Shown here in pieces: positions 14,098-19,952 of a stretch of DNA of 19,952 nt (its first letter is position 1; the number at the start of each line of letters is the position of its first letter). The stretch is from the NCBI GenBank assembly GCA_018400515.1, contig JAGYMR010000026.1, positions 1 to 19,952 of the forward strand, in the 5' to 3' direction. The notes beneath the pieces are model-generated. The model made no database searches, had not been told where the DNA came from, and was given only the letters and a program-made list of their open reading frames with translations. Made by a program: the position numbers and the translations under genes. The DNA comes from Tangfeifania sp. Lineage in GTDB: Bacteria > Bacteroidota > Bacteroidia > Bacteroidales > Prolixibacteraceae.

Positions 14098-14835
14098 GTG
14101 AGTAAAAATAAGCGGACAAAATTTGAAGAGATGAAAGCCTTTGAAAATGTTATTCAGGCTCCGTACCATTCGTTGAAAAACAACCATTTTTACCTGAAAG
14201 GTTTCTGGACGGCAAACTTCTTTAAAAATAACCATCCACTTATCCTGGAATTGGGGTGTGGCAAGGGTGAATACACCGTTGAACTGGCTGAACGTTTCCC
14301 CGGGAAAAATTTTGTTGGTGTGGATATCAAAGGGGCACGAATATGGAAAGGCGCCAAAACTGCCCGGGAGAAAAAGCTGGAAAACGTGGCATTTCTGCGG
14401 ACAAACATTGAGATCATCGACCGGTTTTTTGGCAAAGATGAAGTGGATGAAATCTGGCTCACTTTCCCTGATCCACAAATGAAAAAAACACGGAAACGGC
14501 TCACCTCCACCCGTTTTTTGAATAAATACCGCACTTTCCTGAAGAGAGAGGGATCCATTCATCTAAAAACAGACAGCCTTTTTCAATATACTTATACCTT
14601 TGCACTGGCTCGCCACAACCATTTTGATATTCTGAAACAAACCGGTGACCTTTATCAATCGGCCTTGTTAAATGAGACCCTGGAGATAAAAACGTTTTAT
14701 GAGAAACAGTGGCTGAGCCGGGGAATTCCCATAAAATACCTGGCATTCAAACTGAATGCCACCACACTGGAGGAGCCGCCGGTGGAACCTGAAAAGGATG
14801 CCTACCGCAGTTTCGGCAGGTCGGCAAGGGAGTGA
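14098..14835 (+). CDS. trmB: tRNA (guanine-N7-)-methyltransferase TrmB
   Basis: Methylates guanosine 46 of the tRNA variable loop using S-adenosylmethionine. 245 residues. The SAM-binding motif LILELGCGKGEYTVELA is at 48-64, VGVDIKGARIW at 73-83, and the TrmB signature LTFPDPQMKKTRKRLT at 121-136, where the Asp and the basic run contact tRNA. The start is a GTG at 14098: it is preceded by GGAGCGG about 8 bases upstream, and the encoded SKNKRTKFEEMKAFENV matches the conserved Bacteroidota N-terminus, which starting at the next ATG (codon 12) would lose. It follows gldH by 19 bases and precedes the ATL gene by 57. Confidence 0.93.
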   Translation: MSKNKRTKFEEMKAFENVIQAPYHSLKNNHFYLKGFWTANFFKNNHPLILELGCGKGEYTVELAERFPGKNFVGVDIKGARIWKGAKTAREKKLENVAFLRTNIEIIDRFFGKDEVDEIWLTFPDPQMKKTRKRLTSTRFLNKYRTFLKREGSIHLKTDSLFQYTYTFALARHNHFDILKQTGDLYQSALLNETLEIKTFYEKQWLSRGIPIKYLAFKLNATTLEEPPVEPEKDAYRSFGRSARE

Positions 14836-14892
14836 AACCGGAGAGTGCCGTTTTTTAACCAGGCCAAAATTTTGGCTTTTACAAAAGAAGTA

Positions 14893-15222
14893 ATGAGTGA
14901 TTTTTTTTCCAGGGTATATGCGGTGGTAAAATTAATTCCCCCGGGCAGGGTTACCTCTTACGGGGCCATTGCCCGGTATTTGGGGAGTGCGGGAGCGGCA
15001 CGAATGGTCGGGTGGGCCATGAATGCCTCACACAACACCCCGGAATTCATTCCTGCCCACCGGGTAGTCAATCGCCATGGTTTGCTGACGGGAAAACACC
15101 ATTTCGACACCCCGGGAGCCATGCAGGAACTGCTCGAAAATGAAGGGGTTAAGATCAAAAACGATCAGATTGTAAATTTTGAAAACGTCTTTTGGAATCC
15201 CGTTGAAGCGCTGAGAAATTAG
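14893..15222 (+). CDS. Alkyltransferase-like (ATL) protein, MGMT family without the active Cys
   Basis: 109-residue protein of the DNA-binding domain family of O6-alkylguanine-DNA alkyltransferase. The DNA-flipping Tyr23 (TSYGAIARYLG) and the Arg-finger region (GAARMVGWAMN, Arg37) are present. The active-site PCHRV is PAHRV: Cys is replaced by Ala55, so it cannot accept an alkyl group. ATL proteins of this type bind alkylated guanine and pass the lesion to nucleotide excision repair; an Ala variant is known from Thermus, while E. coli and fission yeast have Trp. The ATG at 14893 gives the usual ATL length and follows AGAAGTA; the frame extends to a GTG at 14845 but that extension has no family match. 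Probably co-transcribed with trmB. Confidence 0.9.
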   Translation: MSDFFSRVYAVVKLIPPGRVTSYGAIARYLGSAGAARMVGWAMNASHNTPEFIPAHRVVNRHGLLTGKHHFDTPGAMQELLENEGVKIKNDQIVNFENVFWNPVEALRN

Positions 15223-15246
15223 CAGCCCCTGGCCCGGAAAAATGGG

Positions 15247-15278
15247 CTTGAACATTCCGGCCGGGTTTTGTACTTTTG
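15247..15278 (+). promoter_or_regulatory. rfaE2 promoter
   Basis: CTTG at 15247-15250 and TACTTTTG at 15271-15278 are separated by exactly 20 bases, the clearest match to the Bacteroidota promoter TTTG-N19-21-TAnnTTTG in the window. Transcription should begin near 15284, giving a leader of about 105 bases before rfaE2. A weak hairpin CCCGG/CCGGG (15233-15237 with 15261-15265) overlaps the promoter and may end the upstream message. Confidence 0.65.
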
Positions 15279-15295
15279 GTGAAAATAAAAAGAGC

Positions 15296-15350
15296 ATGAA
15301 ACGAGCATGTAAAACTTCACACCCAAGGGAATGATTAAAATACATGCGAG
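15296..15350 (+). promoter_or_regulatory. Structured leader element upstream of rfaE2, copy 2 of a shared element
   Basis: ATGAAACGAGCATG (15296-15309) is identical to 4795-4808 upstream of rfbB. It runs into the inverted repeat GCATGTA (15305-15311) with TACATGC (15341-15347). The loop carries TTCACA, then 8 bases, then AATGATTAAAA, against TTCACA, 6 bases, AATGTTTAAAA in the rfbB copy. Both end with CATG, one base, GAG. The stem bases differ between copies yet still pair, which supports a conserved structure. Confidence 0.55.
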
Positions 15351-15353
15351 TTC

Positions 15354-15392
15354 CATACGATCCCTTTGAGAATAAACAATTTTAATCGTATG
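15354..15392 (+). promoter_or_regulatory. Inverted repeat covering the rfaE2 start codon
   Basis: CATACGAT (15354-15361) pairs perfectly with ATCGTATG (15385-15392), whose last three bases are the rfaE2 ATG. The loop is 23 bases. If it forms in the mRNA it would hide the start codon. It directly follows the shared leader element. Confidence 0.45.
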
Positions 15393-15884
15393 AAGAAGAA
15401 TCCTTTGGAATCAAAAATTCACAATGATTTTAAAGCCTTTGAACCGGTTCTGAAAAAGTGGAAAGCTGCCGGAGAACACGTTGTATTCACCAACGGGTGT
15501 TTTGACATCATCCATCACGGCCATGTGGATTCCCTTTTGAAGGCATCGGCCCTGGGGACCAAACTGATCGTGGGGTTAAATTCGGATGCATCGGTACAGC
15601 TCCTCAAGGGAAAAGGGCGTCCTTTTCTGGATGAAAAAGCGCGTTCAATAATCCTGGCCGCTTTTTCTTTTGTGGATGCGGTTGTTCTTTTTGCGGAGGA
15701 AACGCCGGCAGGCCTCATTGCGCTGATCCTTCCGGATGTACTGGTGAAAGGAAAAGATTATGCCCTCCATGAAATTGCCGGGCATGATACAGTCCTTGAA
15801 AACGGAGGAAGCGTCGAAACCCTGGATTTGGTGCCGGGAATTTCGACCACGGATCTCATTCAAAAAATAAAACAGCTGGATTAA
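15390..15884 (+). CDS. rfaE2: D-glycero-beta-D-manno-heptose 1-phosphate adenylyltransferase
   Basis: Transfers AMP to heptose 1-phosphate to make ADP-heptose, a precursor of the LPS inner core and some glycoproteins. 164 residues: the stand-alone adenylyltransferase equal to the C-terminal half of HldE. The nucleotidyltransferase motif FTNGCFDIIHHGH (33-45) contains the HxGH signature, LNSD follows at 63-66, KGKGRPF lies at 73-79, and the closing ISTTDLI (151-157) is the second signature of the cytidylyltransferase-like fold. The ATG at 15390 is preferred over a TTG eight codons upstream because it restores the usual N-terminus. The kinase partner (HldE N-terminal type) is not in the window. 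The stop overlaps the radA start (TAATG). Confidence 0.9.
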   Translation: MKKNPLESKIHNDFKAFEPVLKKWKAAGEHVVFTNGCFDIIHHGHVDSLLKASALGTKLIVGLNSDASVQLLKGKGRPFLDEKARSIILAAFSFVDAVVLFAEETPAGLIALILPDVLVKGKDYALHEIAGHDTVLENGGSVETLDLVPGISTTDLIQKIKQLD

Positions 15885-17242
15885 TGGCCCCGACCAAAAC
15901 CATTTTCACCTGCCAGAATTGCGGGGCTCAGTCACCGAAATGGCTGGGCAGATGCCCCTCCTGCGGGGGGTGGAACACCTATGTTGAAGAGGTCGTAGCG
16001 AAAAAAAAACCGGCAGCGGCAGGAACGCTCCTTTCCGGAGGGAATCAACCCCTCTCCCTGGAAAATATCAAAGCAGAAAAGAACCAACGCTTTGCTGTGG
16101 GCATCCGGGAGTTTGACCGTGTCCTGGGGGGAGGAATTGTCCCCGGAACCATTGTCCTGCTGGGCGGAGAACCGGGCATTGGAAAATCCACCCTGGCCCT
16201 CCAGATGGCCCTTGCCCTTCAGAATAAAAAAATCCTTTATATCTCCGGAGAAGAGAGTCTCCAACAGATAAAACTCCGGGCCGAAAGGCTGAATATCGTC
16301 CGGAACAACTGCCTCTTTCTCAGTGAAACCTCCCTGGAACAGGTAATTGCCCAGACGGAACACACAGCCCCGCAACTGCTCATCATCGATTCCATCCAGA
16401 CCATCGCTGCGGAAACCATTGAATCATCCCCCGGATCGGTTTCGCAGGTCCGGGAGTGTACCGCTGCTATTCTTAAGTTCGCGAAGAAAAAAGGAATTGC
16501 GGTCATCCTCATCGGCCACATCAACAAGGAGGGAAGCCTTGCCGGGCCAAAAGTGCTCGAACACATGGTAGACACGGTGCTGCAGTTTGAAGGGGACACC
16601 AATTACATGTACCGCATTTTAAGGGCCAATAAAAACCGGTTTGGTTCCACCAACGAACTGGGCATTTTTGAAATGCGCAGCAGCGGATTGAAAGAGATCC
16701 TGAATCCTTCAGAACAGCTTATCTCAAAAGTCAGCGACGAGGTGAGCGGAACCGCCATTGCTGCGACCATTGAGGGTATCCGCCCCTTCCTAATCGAAAT
16801 CCAGGCGCTGGTCAGTTCAGCTGCTTACGGAACCCCTCAGCGCTCCTCCACCGGATTTGACCTCCGCAGGCTGAACATGCTGCTGGCCGTTTTGGAAAAA
16901 CGGGCCGGATTTAAATTGCTTGCCAAGGATGTTTTCCTCAACATTGCCGGGGGACTGAAGATTAATGATCCCGCCACTGATCTGGCGGTAATTTGTTCCA
17001 TCCTTTCTTCCAACATCGACCGGGCCGTTGACCATAAAACCTGCTTTGCAGGGGAAGTAGGCCTCACGGGCGAAATCCGCGGGGTCAACCGCATCGAACA
17101 GCGCATTGCTGAAGCAGCCAAGATGGGATTCAATAAAATTTTCATCCCGGAAGTGAACAAAGGCTTTGAACCCGGCCGTTATAAAATAAAAATTGAACGT
17201 GCCAGCCGCGTAGAGGAGGTTTTCCGCGCCATTTTCACCTAA
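15884..17242 (+). CDS. radA: DNA repair protein RadA
   Basis: RecA-like ATPase that promotes branch migration and processing of recombination intermediates. 452 residues, full length. An N-terminal zinc finger is formed by Cys10, Cys13, Cys24 and Cys27 (CQNCGAQ...CPSCGGW), followed by the Walker A motif GEPGIGKST at 95-103, Walker B-like LLIIDSIQT at 165-173, and the RadA-specific KNRFG at 250-254. The C-terminal 150 residues form the Lon-like domain (SSTGFDLRRLNMLLAVLEKR, AGEVGLTGEIRGV). The ATG shares its A with the rfaE2 TAA stop, so translation is probably coupled to rfaE2. A role in repair is established for the family; the link with heptose synthesis is positional only. Confidence 0.96.
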   Translation: MAPTKTIFTCQNCGAQSPKWLGRCPSCGGWNTYVEEVVAKKKPAAAGTLLSGGNQPLSLENIKAEKNQRFAVGIREFDRVLGGGIVPGTIVLLGGEPGIGKSTLALQMALALQNKKILYISGEESLQQIKLRAERLNIVRNNCLFLSETSLEQVIAQTEHTAPQLLIIDSIQTIAAETIESSPGSVSQVRECTAAILKFAKKKGIAVILIGHINKEGSLAGPKVLEHMVDTVLQFEGDTNYMYRILRANKNRFGSTNELGIFEMRSSGLKEILNPSEQLISKVSDEVSGTAIAATIEGIRPFLIEIQALVSSAAYGTPQRSSTGFDLRRLNMLLAVLEKRAGFKLLAKDVFLNIAGGLKINDPATDLAVICSILSSNIDRAVDHKTCFAGEVGLTGEIRGVNRIEQRIAEAAKMGFNKIFIPEVNKGFEPGRYKIKIERASRVEEVFRAIFT

Positions 17243-17319
17243 AAATGCGCCCGGAAAAATTTTCCCCCAAAGAGGGGTTGAAGCAAAAACAATATTTAAT
17301 TTGCAACGGAATACAACGA

Positions 17320-17730
17320 ATGATGAAACGAATAAAAAAAATACTGCTCCTGTTATACCTCTCCTCTCTTTGGATGCTCCCCGGCTGTGACGAGCCCCCT
17401 GTGGAGAGGCCCGAAAACCTGATCGGGGAAGAAAAGATGATCGATATGCTCGTGGACATTCATCTGGCCGAAGCCGCATTTTTCAGTCAAAGGACCCGGG
17501 ATTCACTGGTTGAAAAAAGTTCTTCAGCCGATTTTTACTATTCGGTTCTCCAAAAATACGAAGTTCCTGACTCGGTTTTTGAAAAATCTTTTGTTTTCTA
17601 TGCAAGTCAGCCGCGCGATTTCGAAAAAATGTACCGCCAGGTTATGAACCAGATCAATGAGATGGAACAGGAATTCTCCGGACGCAAACAGGATCAGCTC
17701 CAGGTCAACCCCATGGAAAAGCAAGAGTGA
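17320..17730 (+). CDS. DUF4296 lipoprotein
   Basis: 136-residue putative lipoprotein with the DUF4296 pattern found in Bacteroidota: a lipoprotein signal MMKRIKKILLLLYLSSLWMLPGCD with lipidated Cys, the RPENLIGEEKMIDMLVDIHLAEA segment shortly after, then YYSVLQKYEVPDSVFEKSFVFYASQPRDFEKMY. The function of the family is unknown; a helical periplasmic or outer-membrane lipoprotein is inferred. The frame opens at 17245, but the tandem ATG ATG at 17320-17325 starts right at the basic n-region of the signal peptide, so I chose it; the second ATG is equally possible. It follows radA by 77 bases and overlaps the amidohydrolase GTG start by four bases. Confidence 0.85.
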   Translation: MMKRIKKILLLLYLSSLWMLPGCDEPPVERPENLIGEEKMIDMLVDIHLAEAAFFSQRTRDSLVEKSSSADFYYSVLQKYEVPDSVFEKSFVFYASQPRDFEKMYRQVMNQINEMEQEFSGRKQDQLQVNPMEKQE

Positions 17731-18926
17731 GAAAGATCGCAGCCACATATATTTTCCCCGTGGAACAGCCCCCACTGAAAAACGGGATCCTGGTCTGCGA
17801 CGACCAGGGAACGATCCGGGAGGTCATTGATACCGGCGGCATTTTAAAAGAGCAGGCCGGGCTGGAATATTACAACGGTTTTCTGGTTCCGGGGTTTGTC
17901 AATGCCCATTGCCATCTGGAGCTTTCGCATCTTGAAGGCCGGATTGCCGAAAAAACCGGAATGGGGGAATTTATAGGAGCCATCAACCGGCTCCGTCAAG
18001 CCGCTCCTGAAAAAATCCAGGCAGCCATCGAAAAAGCCAACCAACAAATGGAACGGGAAGGCATTGCCGCCGCGGGGGATATTTCCAACAGCCTTTTAAC
18101 GCTGGCCACAAAAAAAACCAGTAAGATCCGTTACCATACCTTTGCCGAAGCTTTTGGTTTTGATCCTGCGCGTGCGGAGAAGGCCTTCAGCCAGGCTTCT
18201 TCTGTAGCAGACCTGTTCCGGGCAGCGGGTCTTCCCGCTTCGGTGGTGCCCCACTCCCCCTACGCGGTTTCCCCCCCCCTGTTTAAAAAAATCATTGACA
18301 AGGCGCTGGACGAAAAAAGCATACTCTCCATACACAATCAGGAGAGCAGGGCGGAAGCCCGTTTTTTCCATGACGGCACCGGCCCCATTGCTGACCACCT
18401 GCAAAAAAATTTAGGCATCGGTACCGCTCATTGGAAACCTCCCGGGAAAAGCTCCCTGATGGCCGTGATGAATGACCTGCCGCCCGGGAACCCGCTTCTT
18501 CTGGTTCACAACACCTTCACTGCCGCTGCCGATATCGCCACGCTGAAAATGCAGCGCCCGGAGAAGAACACCTTTTTCGTGCTTTGTCCACGCTCCAATC
18601 AGTACATCGAAGACGCGCTGCCTCCGCTGCCCCTGTTTGAAAAAGAAAAAGGGGTGATCTGCCTGGGAACCGACAGCCTTGCTTCTAACCACCGCCTTTC
18701 TGTCATCAGTGAAATGATCGAGCTTCAGAAACATTTCCCGGAAATCCGGATGAACGACCTGATCAGCTGGGCAACGATGAACGGTGCACGCGCCCTGGAA
18801 ATGGATAAACACCTGGGCAGTTTTACCCCCGGCAAACAGCCCGGAATCAATCTCATTACAGGAGCCGATTTAAAAAACAGGAAACTTACGGCCAACAGCC
18901 GGGTGAAGGTGTTGATCTCAGCCTGA
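17727..18926 (+). CDS. Amidohydrolase family deaminase-like protein (MtaD / aminofutalosine deaminase type)
   Basis: 399-residue metal-dependent hydrolase of the amidohydrolase superfamily. Metal ligands are visible: His61 and His63 in VNAHCHLELSH, His203 in SIHNQES, His261 in LVHNTF, and Asp316 in LGTDSLASNHRLS. PHSPYAVSPP and CPRSNQYIED together with GTDSLASN resemble S-adenosylhomocysteine/5'-methylthioadenosine and aminofutalosine deaminases, so a purine-type deaminase is the best guess; the exact substrate is not decided by sequence. The start is a GTG at 17727 overlapping the preceding stop (GTGA), and MRKIAATYIFP matches the usual N-terminus of Bacteroidota homologues. The coupling suggests co-expression with the DUF4296 lipoprotein. 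No other menaquinone-futalosine genes are in the window. Confidence 0.85.
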   Translation: MRKIAATYIFPVEQPPLKNGILVCDDQGTIREVIDTGGILKEQAGLEYYNGFLVPGFVNAHCHLELSHLEGRIAEKTGMGEFIGAINRLRQAAPEKIQAAIEKANQQMEREGIAAAGDISNSLLTLATKKTSKIRYHTFAEAFGFDPARAEKAFSQASSVADLFRAAGLPASVVPHSPYAVSPPLFKKIIDKALDEKSILSIHNQESRAEARFFHDGTGPIADHLQKNLGIGTAHWKPPGKSSLMAVMNDLPPGNPLLLVHNTFTAAADIATLKMQRPEKNTFFVLCPRSNQYIEDALPPLPLFEKEKGVICLGTDSLASNHRLSVISEMIELQKHFPEIRMNDLISWATMNGARALEMDKHLGSFTPGKQPGINLITGADLKNRKLTANSRVKVLISA

Positions 18927-19910
18927 AATATCAAGCATGCGCTGGATGGGAATCCGGGCCTTTTCAATCACCTCTCCCGGAAGGGTAACCTCCGGCTGTT
19001 CATATTTCAGGCAGGTATATAATTTTTTCATGCTGTTCATCTTCATATAGATGCAATCATTGCATCCGCAGGTGGAATCGACGGAGGGAGCCGGAATAAA
19101 AACTTTTTCTGGACAGGCCTTTTTCATTTGATGCAAAATGCCGCTTTCCGTAGCCACAATATATTTTCCCGCGGAACTGTTTTTTACATAATTCAGAAGC
19201 GAAGTGGTCGAACCAATGTGCTTGGCGAGCAAGAGGACCGGTTTTTCACATTCGGGGTGCGCAATAAATTCGGCATCCGGATGCTGATCCATCAGTTCAA
19301 TAATCTTTTCGAGCGAATATTTCTCGTGGACAAAACAGGCGCCGTCCCATAATACCATATTCCGTCCGGTAATGCTGTTGATGTAATTTCCCAGGTTTTT
19401 ATCCGGGGCAAAGATCAGCTTTTGATCTTCAGGAAAACTCTCCACAATTTTCCGGGCATTGGCCGAGGTGCAAACAATATCGGACATGGTTTTCAAAGCT
19501 GCTGTGGCATTCACATAGGTGATCACCTTATGCCCGGGATGTTTGGCTTTGAATGCGGCAAATGCTTCTGCAGGAGCTGATTCGGCCAGTGAGCAGCTGG
19601 CATTCAAATCCGGAAGGATCACCTTTTTGGAGGGATTGATGATCTTGGCGGTTTCAGCCATAAAATGAACGCCTACAAAAACAATCATATCGGCGCTGGT
19701 TTTGGCTGCTTCCTGGGCCAGTCCGAGACTATCCCCCACATAATCGGCAATGTCCTGCAATGCTCCTTCCACATAAAAATGGCTTAATATCACCGCGTTC
19801 TTGGCTTTCCGGAGCCGGTTGATCTCATCCTTCAGGTTCACACCGGGCCCCAAAGGTTCATCGATGAATCCCTGTTCTTTCACCATCCGGGCAATTTGTT
19901 CCTCTTCCAT
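18918..19910 (-). CDS. nadA: Quinolinate synthase NadA
   Basis: Condenses iminoaspartate with dihydroxyacetone phosphate to quinolinate in de novo NAD synthesis, using an oxygen-sensitive [4Fe-4S] cluster. 330 residues, full length. Family motifs are LSHFYVEGALQDIADYVGDSL (42-62), FVGVHFMAETAKI (78-90), DLNASCSLAES with Cys106, the Cys192 region (WDGACFVHEK), AHPEC (217-221), and STCGCNDCIYMKMNS with the C-terminal Cys cluster (281-286). Cys106, Cys192 and Cys286 are the likely cluster ligands by position in the family. The start ATG at 19908-19910 is the first in the frame. nadB and nadC are not seen; they may lie beyond the window. Its 3' end overlaps the amidohydrolase stop by 9 bases, so the convergent messages overlap. 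Confidence 0.95.
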   Translation of the reverse strand: MEEEQIARMVKEQGFIDEPLGPGVNLKDEINRLRKAKNAVILSHFYVEGALQDIADYVGDSLGLAQEAAKTSADMIVFVGVHFMAETAKIINPSKKVILPDLNASCSLAESAPAEAFAAFKAKHPGHKVITYVNATAALKTMSDIVCTSANARKIVESFPEDQKLIFAPDKNLGNYINSITGRNMVLWDGACFVHEKYSLEKIIELMDQHPDAEFIAHPECEKPVLLLAKHIGSTTSLLNYVKNSSAGKYIVATESGILHQMKKACPEKVFIPAPSVDSTCGCNDCIYMKMNSMKKLYTCLKYEQPEVTLPGEVIEKARIPIQRMLDISG

Positions 19911-19952
19911 CTGAATTATTAATTGAAATTCCCCTTTATAATCAGGGGGTAA

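Noticed and set aside
14845..14892. GTG start giving the ATL protein a 16-residue extension
   Set aside because: The extension has no family match, while the ATG at 14893 gives the usual ATL length and has a better upstream sequence.
1..19952. Search for a defence system, mobile element, prophage or CRISPR array
   Set aside because: Nearly all of the coding space is taken by housekeeping or envelope genes in normal order, with no transposase, integrase, nuclease cluster or spaced repeat array.

Overview
The window reads as ordinary chromosomal DNA of a member of the Bacteroidota, probably class Bacteroidia in the Bacteroidales/Marinilabiliales range (the rank below phylum is inference). Supporting signs are an HU-CCDC81/SPOR membrane protein, the lipoprotein GldH next to a RicT/PSP1 gene, a DUF4296 lipoprotein, and several -7 boxes of the Bacteroidota type TAnnTTTG. 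Gene density is high. I see no insertion sequence, phage gene, tRNA, rRNA or CRISPR array.

Layout. 1-226: tail of an unrecognised + strand gene, converging through a hairpin terminator on a Tat-exported aldo/keto reductase (-). 1482-2443: a terminator, then dodecin (-) and a nitroreductase (+) sharing a 140-base divergent spacer, both expected to be flavin proteins. 2454-3515: HU-CCDC81/SPOR protein (-). 3654-5984: two nucleotide-sugar genes, galE and rfbB (+), separated by an AT-rich leader with two hairpins. 6040-9105: lipoprotein beta-mannosidase and a small DUF2892 membrane protein (-). 9106-9549: a gene-free stretch with hairpins and the pgk terminator. 9550-10746: pgk (-). 10972-15222: holB, ricT, gldH, trmB and a Cys-less alkyltransferase-like gene (+). 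15390-18926: rfaE2, radA, a DUF4296 lipoprotein and an amidohydrolase (+), with translational overlaps at rfaE2/radA and DUF4296/amidohydrolase. 18918-19910: nadA (-), converging with a 9-base overlap.

Functions fall into cell-surface sugar precursors (galE, rfbB, rfaE2), genome maintenance (holB, radA, the ATL protein), envelope proteins (SPOR, GldH, DUF4296, DUF2892), central metabolism (pgk, nadA) and flavin redox (dodecin, nitroreductase).

The best candidate for something undescribed is not a protein. The leaders of rfbB (4795-4859) and rfaE2 (15296-15350), about 10.5 kb apart, share a 14-base exact block followed by a hairpin whose loop has a second conserved block. Both lie just downstream of a recognisable promoter, and both genes make activated sugars for surface glycans. 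In rfaE2 a further perfect 8-bp inverted repeat covers the start codon; in rfbB a second hairpin is followed by a T run. A separate leader before ricT (12180-12256) holds mutually exclusive stems that look like a bistable RNA. These readings come from pairing by eye and need comparative and transcript data.
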